Translations under genes and position numbers: made by a program | NCBI GenBank assembly: GCA_002308795.1 | Contig: DBVV01000104.1 | Coordinates: 12,416 to 23,003 of the forward strand | DNA length: 10,588 nt | DNA from: Mageeibacillus sp. UBA1255 | Lineage (GTDB): Bacteria > Bacillota > Clostridia > UBA1212 > UBA1255 | Direction of reading: 5' to 3' | The notes under the pieces: generated by a model | Told to the model about the DNA's origin: nothing | What the model saw: the letters and a program-made list of their open reading frames with translations, nothing else | The model's database searches: none | Part shown: positions 8,448-10,588 of the stretch, piece by piece | How positions within the stretch are numbered: position 1 is the first letter of the stretch | Layout of the letters: each line of letters opens with the position of its first letter

Positions 8448-9097
8448 ATTATCCCAACTCCTTTGTTCAGGGCGTCAACATACCTGCGCTCTACTTCGGC
8501 TGCGCTCAGGCTGCCGGATAGATATCCTTTTATCAGGCTGTCGAAAATCTGTATGTACCCCGATATAGTTTCTCCGACTGATTCGTCGCTGTAATCACGG
8601 TCTGATCTCAGATGGATCGCACGTATGAATCTGCCGTCACCGACTTTATAGTCCGTAGGCTGCTCCGGAAAGTATTTTCCAAGATAGTGCTCTTCTAGGC
8701 TCATCCATATATTCAGGAAGCTGTTCACTCCTGTTATCAGGCTGTCGGACTGTGTCCGGAATATCACCGTAAGTTCACCGATGGCCCCCCTGGGTATCTT
8801 GTACAGTTCCACCTCATATTTGATGGTCGGTCTGTATTTATATTCCAGGCTGCTCTTAAGAAGCATCGTTCTTGCGTTTTCCTCAACAAAAGGCACGATC
8901 ACGCTTTCTCTGTTCATTGCAGTCTCTATATGTCTGAATATATTTCCGATACGCTTTTCCGGAGTGGTCATCGACAGGTATTCTGCCAGTATCTGGTTTA
9001 TCAGATTCGAACGGTTAGTGCCGCGTCTGAACGCCAGGCGGTCAACTTCCTTTACCACGTCGTCCATAAGCATCAGGCTGTATAAACTTTTTTCCAT
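8444..9097 (-). CDS. ribbon-helix-helix protein with unknown C-terminal domain, candidate regulator of clpB
   Basis: This 217-aa protein is encoded immediately ahead of clpB. Residues 4-42 have the pattern of a CopG/Arc-type ribbon-helix-helix: a beta strand SLYSLMLMD with alternating polar side chains, a first helix (about 13-25), a GTNRSN turn, and a second helix NLINQILAEYL. Such domains dimerise and bind DNA with the paired strands. The remaining about 170 residues (RIGNIFRHIE onward) form an alpha/beta region that I do not recognise. It lacks membrane segments or obvious catalytic motifs, and could sense a signal or oligomerise. The ATG at 9095-9097 is chosen because AAGGAG precedes it; a TTG at 9134-9136 would translate the ribosome site itself into an Arg-rich stretch. 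The four-base overlap with clpB and the shared promoter suggest an autoregulator of the operon, which is inference. Confidence 0.8.
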   Translation of the reverse strand: MEKSLYSLMLMDDVVKEVDRLAFRRGTNRSNLINQILAEYLSMTTPEKRIGNIFRHIETAMNRESVIVPFVEENARTMLLKSSLEYKYRPTIKYEVELYKIPRGAIGELTVIFRTQSDSLITGVNSFLNIWMSLEEHYLGKYFPEQPTDYKVGDGRFIRAIHLRSDRDYSDESVGETISGYIQIFDSLIKGYLSGSLSAAEVERRYVDALNKGVGII

Positions 9098-9107
9098 CCG
9101 TCTGCAT

Positions 9108-9113
9108 CTCCTT
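9108..9113 (-). promoter_or_regulatory. ribosome binding site deciding the RHH gene start
   Basis: AAGGAG on the minus strand lies ten bases before the ATG at 9095-9097. The longer TTG-initiated reading would run through it. Confidence 0.75.
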
Positions 9114-9160
9114 CTTTTTCTTCCGGTACGCGTCAATGCTTTCGCGTACTTTATGGTAAT

Positions 9161-9189
9161 ATTATAACGCTCAACTCAAAATTTGTCAA
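9161..9189 (-). promoter_or_regulatory. consensus sigma-A promoter of the RHH-clpB operon
   Basis: TTGACA (9184-9189) and TATAAT (9161-9166) are both perfect and separated by exactly 17 bases, followed by a purely AT upstream flank. The start is expected near 9154, giving a leader of about 56 bases. Such a strong promoter before a chaperone gene implies a repressor must hold it down. Confidence 0.93.
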
Positions 9190-9311
9190 TATTTTTATAT
9201 AAATTTTTTAACGAGTTTTGCGGGGTCAATATACCGTGCAGGTCCGTCGTGAACGGTCACAAACAGGCGGCCGGAGCGTTTTTTCGTATGATTTCCATTT
9301 AATTACGATTT

Positions 9312-9323
9312 TTTCCCGGGAAA
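9312..9323. repeat. 12-bp perfect palindrome upstream of the Spo0A-like gene
   Basis: TTTCCCGGGAAA reads identically on both strands, set in an AT-rich context about 110 bases before the ATG. It could be a dimer binding site; no known operator is matched. Confidence 0.5.
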
Positions 9324-9366
9324 TTTTTCGGAAATACTTTGCTTTTATTAGAAGCAGATGTAAAAT

Positions 9367-9387
9367 TTGATCATCGGAACGGATCAA
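9367..9387. repeat. inverted repeat TTGATC-N9-GATCAA, operator-like
   Basis: Two perfect 6-bp arms are separated by nine bases, just after a weak -10-like TAAAAT and before the ribosome site of the Spo0A-like gene. The arm spacing (15 bases centre to centre) suits a dimeric regulator. The arms are short enough that chance is possible. Confidence 0.4.
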
Positions 9388-9433
9388 TGCAAAATGCTCT
9401 GCACAGACTTTATAAAGTGAAAGGAGTAATTTT

Positions 9434-10177
9434 ATGATCAAAGTATTAATAATCGTAAATCAAAACAACGATTCAACCTTTTTCAGAAGCGTGCTAAAAC
9501 GCGAAATAGAACGCGAAACAGGATTTAACGTCATTGCCCTCACCACGAGCATTGACGACGGACTCATGATCGCCTCAAAATCCTATCCCGATATCATGAT
9601 ACTGAGTGCATCCGAAGACGATAAAGAGTTCAGGGAGCAGATCGAATCGGTCGTCCGTTTCCGGTCAATGAATATCGAGAATTTTTTAAACAATATCATG
9701 ATCATATCATGCACTAATTACGAATATGCCGCCAGAAGGCTTTCTGACGCCGATATGCTCTATCAGTTCGTCAGGCCAATGGATCCGTACGAGCTTACGA
9801 ATAAGCTGTGCAGACTCTATCCCGTGCGGCAAAAACAGTTCAGATTTGAAGAAGACAAGAAATCGTTCGTTATGGCGATCAAGGAGCTTTTGATCAGGTT
9901 CGATATATATCCCTCTTACCTGGGATATAAATATATAGTCGATGCGGCGACGGAACTTAAGTTTTCCAAGAGAGCGATGCTGCTCACCAAGGACATATAT
10001 CCGATCATCGGCGCAAGATACGGAAGAAGCGGATTATCTGTCGAGCGTGCCATCAGGCTCGTTTCACGCGTTGCCTGGAACAGCAGCGAATGGAAGATAT
10101 GCTTCCCGAATATGAGCAAAACACTGTCAAACCTGGAGTTCATATCGTTATTGACCGAATACGCGGAAGCGATATGA
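9434..10177 (+). CDS. Spo0A-like regulator with a degenerate receiver domain
   Basis: This is a 247-aa protein. Residues 1-125 follow a response-regulator receiver fold (MIKVLIIV first strand, YPDIMIL third strand, FVRPMD near the end). However, the acidic pocket is Asn9/Gln10, the phosphoacceptor position after PDIMIL is Ser58, and the conserved Lys before Pro is Arg114. Phosphorylation is therefore not expected. Residues about 142-245 match the Spo0A C-terminal DNA-binding domain: LLIRFDIYPSYLGYKYI, then KDIYPIIGARYG, and the recognition-helix region SVERAIRLVSRVAW (202-215), very close to the Spo0A pattern RVERAIRHAIEVAW. AAAGGAG (9420-9426) sits seven bases before the ATG. The gene stands alone, divergent from RHH-clpB, and ends at a hairpin terminator. 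It is probably a paralogue of Spo0A rather than the master regulator itself; its targets are unknown. Confidence 0.85.
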   Translation: MIKVLIIVNQNNDSTFFRSVLKREIERETGFNVIALTTSIDDGLMIASKSYPDIMILSASEDDKEFREQIESVVRFRSMNIENFLNNIMIISCTNYEYAARRLSDADMLYQFVRPMDPYELTNKLCRLYPVRQKQFRFEEDKKSFVMAIKELLIRFDIYPSYLGYKYIVDAATELKFSKRAMLLTKDIYPIIGARYGRSGLSVERAIRLVSRVAWNSSEWKICFPNMSKTLSNLEFISLLTEYAEAI

Positions 10178-10246
10178 CTGAAATGATTCCGTGTCAACTT
10201 ATGTCACGTTAATAAGGCGTTTTGCATGATCTGTCCGAGTAAGGCA

Positions 10247-10287
10247 AAAGAGCCTGATACACCCGCGCAGGGTGGGTCAGGCTCTTT
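10247..10287 (+). terminator. Rho-independent terminator of the Spo0A-like gene
   Basis: An 11-bp stem AAAGAGCCTGA/TCAGGCTCTTT has an inner CACCC/GGGTG helix beyond a 2x2 internal loop and a 5-base loop (10265-10269). It is followed by the T-rich TTTCCTTTAT, 69 bases after the stop codon. Confidence 0.88.
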
Positions 10288-10310
10288 CCTTTATCTAGTC
10301 ATACGCATGT

Positions 10311-10356
10311 AAAGGAAAAGCGGGAGGCCGCTTGAACGGCTTCCCGCTTTTCCTTT
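10311..10356. terminator. long bidirectional hairpin terminator
   Basis: This is a 20-bp nearly perfect stem (one G-T pair) with a 6-base loop at 10331-10336. On the plus strand it runs into TTTTT; on the minus strand the arm ends CTTTTCCTTT. It lies between converging genes and most likely ends the surface-protein gene on the minus strand, while backing up the preceding plus-strand terminator. Confidence 0.85.
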
Positions 10357-10405
10357 TTCGTCCTTAAGCCGCAAGGCTTTCAGACGCTATGCGGTCAAGA
10401 CCAGA

Positions 10406-10588
10406 TCACTCTGCTTCATTGACCTTTCTCTTTTCCCTGACGATGAACAGTCCGGTGAACGCAATCATTACGATTCCTGCGAATGCGAGCACGTCGTAGT
10501 CGCCAGTCTGAGGAGGCTCGGGCGGCATCCAGTCGTTGACGATAATGTAATGCTCGTCATCGATCTTGGTAATGTATCCGGGCACCTC
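10406..10588 (-). CDS. C-terminal end of a sortase-anchored surface protein (Cna-B-like), partial
   Basis: Only the last 60 residues are inside the window; the 5' part lies beyond the right edge. The visible part begins EVPGYITKIDDEHYIIVNDW, which resembles the last strands of a Cna protein B-type repeat. It continues with a Pro-rich PPEP, the sorting motif PPQTGD (residues 25-30 of the fragment), a hydrophobic span (about 33-50) and a basic tail REKRK before the stop. This is the standard cell-wall sorting signal: sortase cuts between Thr and Gly and links the protein to peptidoglycan or a pilus. The first motif residue is Pro rather than Leu, as in the (S/P)PxTG class recognised by the Clostridioides difficile sortase. 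Ligand and full size cannot be seen. Confidence 0.85.
   Translation of the reverse strand, partial: EVPGYITKIDDEHYIIVNDWMPPEPPQTGDYDVLAFAGIVMIAFTGLFIVREKRKVNEAE

Larger units (their letters stand above)
9098..9433. other. divergent intergenic region between RHH-clpB and the Spo0A-like gene
   Basis: These 336 bases hold the leftward operon promoter and leader (9098-9189), an AT-rich block (9190-9222), and the leader of the rightward gene (about 9300-9433) with two symmetrical elements listed separately. The rightward promoter is not clear: TAAAAT (9361-9366) with TTGCTT (9339-9344), or TATAAA (9411-9416), are weak candidates. No convincing coding sequence is seen here on either strand. Confidence 0.6.

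Noticed and set aside
7606..8568. 320-codon plus-strand open frame opposite the 5' half of clpB
   Set aside because: It is Ser-rich and antisense to a fully conserved clpB. Long mirror frames are expected opposite such a gene, and no ribosome site or domain supports it.
9098..9136. TTG-initiated 230-aa version of the RHH protein
   Set aside because: The extra residues (Arg-rich) are a translation of the AAGGAG ribosome site region; the ATG at 9095-9097 fits better.
9098..9230. HrcA CIRCE element before clpB
   Set aside because: The TTAGCACTC-N9-GAGTGCTAA pattern is absent; only short AT palindromes such as TAATATTA over the -10 are present.
9226..9441. 71-codon minus-strand reading frame in the divergent region
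   Set aside because: It overlaps the ribosome site and start of the Spo0A-like gene, has no family pattern and no convincing ribosome site, and its composition reflects AT-rich non-coding DNA.
1..10588. CRISPR array, insertion sequence, prophage or integration site
   Set aside because: No regularly spaced direct repeats, transposase or phage genes, or target duplications were seen. The tRNA gene is intact, with no duplicated 3' end and no integrase nearby.

Overview
The window looks like chromosomal DNA of a Gram-positive, low-to-mid GC anaerobe-type Firmicute (class Clostridia is the best guess). The evidence is a Spo0A-type C-terminal DNA-binding domain, a sortase-type surface protein tail, a lipobox lipoprotein, a YfhO-family membrane protein, purine-rich Shine-Dalgarno sites before nearly every gene, and two textbook sigma-A promoters. 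The tRNA has no encoded CCA end. Nothing identifies the species, and there is no sign of phage, insertion sequence, CRISPR or plasmid.

Most of the window (about 1-9190) is read on the minus strand, so it runs right to left. A perfect-consensus promoter (9161-9189) drives a 217-aa ribbon-helix-helix protein of unknown function, whose stop codon overlaps the start of clpB by four bases (ATGA). Next come a secreted SGNH/CE2-like esterase lipoprotein with its own probable promoter inside the 3' end of clpB, and a tRNA-Gln(TTG). The tRNA's perfect-consensus promoter is built across the lipoprotein stop codon, and a strong terminator follows the tRNA. A second cluster follows: a Cof-type HAD phosphatase, a large YfhO membrane protein (again a four-base ATGA overlap), an HD-domain nucleotidase-like hydrolase, and possibly the first codons of another gene at the left edge.

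The 336-base divergent intergenic region (9098-9433) separates the RHH-clpB operon from a plus-strand gene. That gene encodes a Spo0A-like protein whose receiver domain has lost the phosphoacceptor aspartate, the acidic pocket and the conserved lysine, so it is predicted to be a phosphorylation-independent regulator. After it lie two strong hairpins in tandem, then the C-terminal end of a minus-strand surface protein with a Cna-B-like repeat, a PPQTG sorting motif, a membrane segment and a charged tail.

Functionally, the window combines protein quality control (ClpB and its coupled putative repressor), envelope or surface work (YfhO, esterase lipoprotein, sortase substrate) and small housekeeping hydrolases. 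The parts that seem least described are the RHH-clpB unit, with its orphan C-terminal domain, and the degenerate Spo0A-like regulator opposite it.
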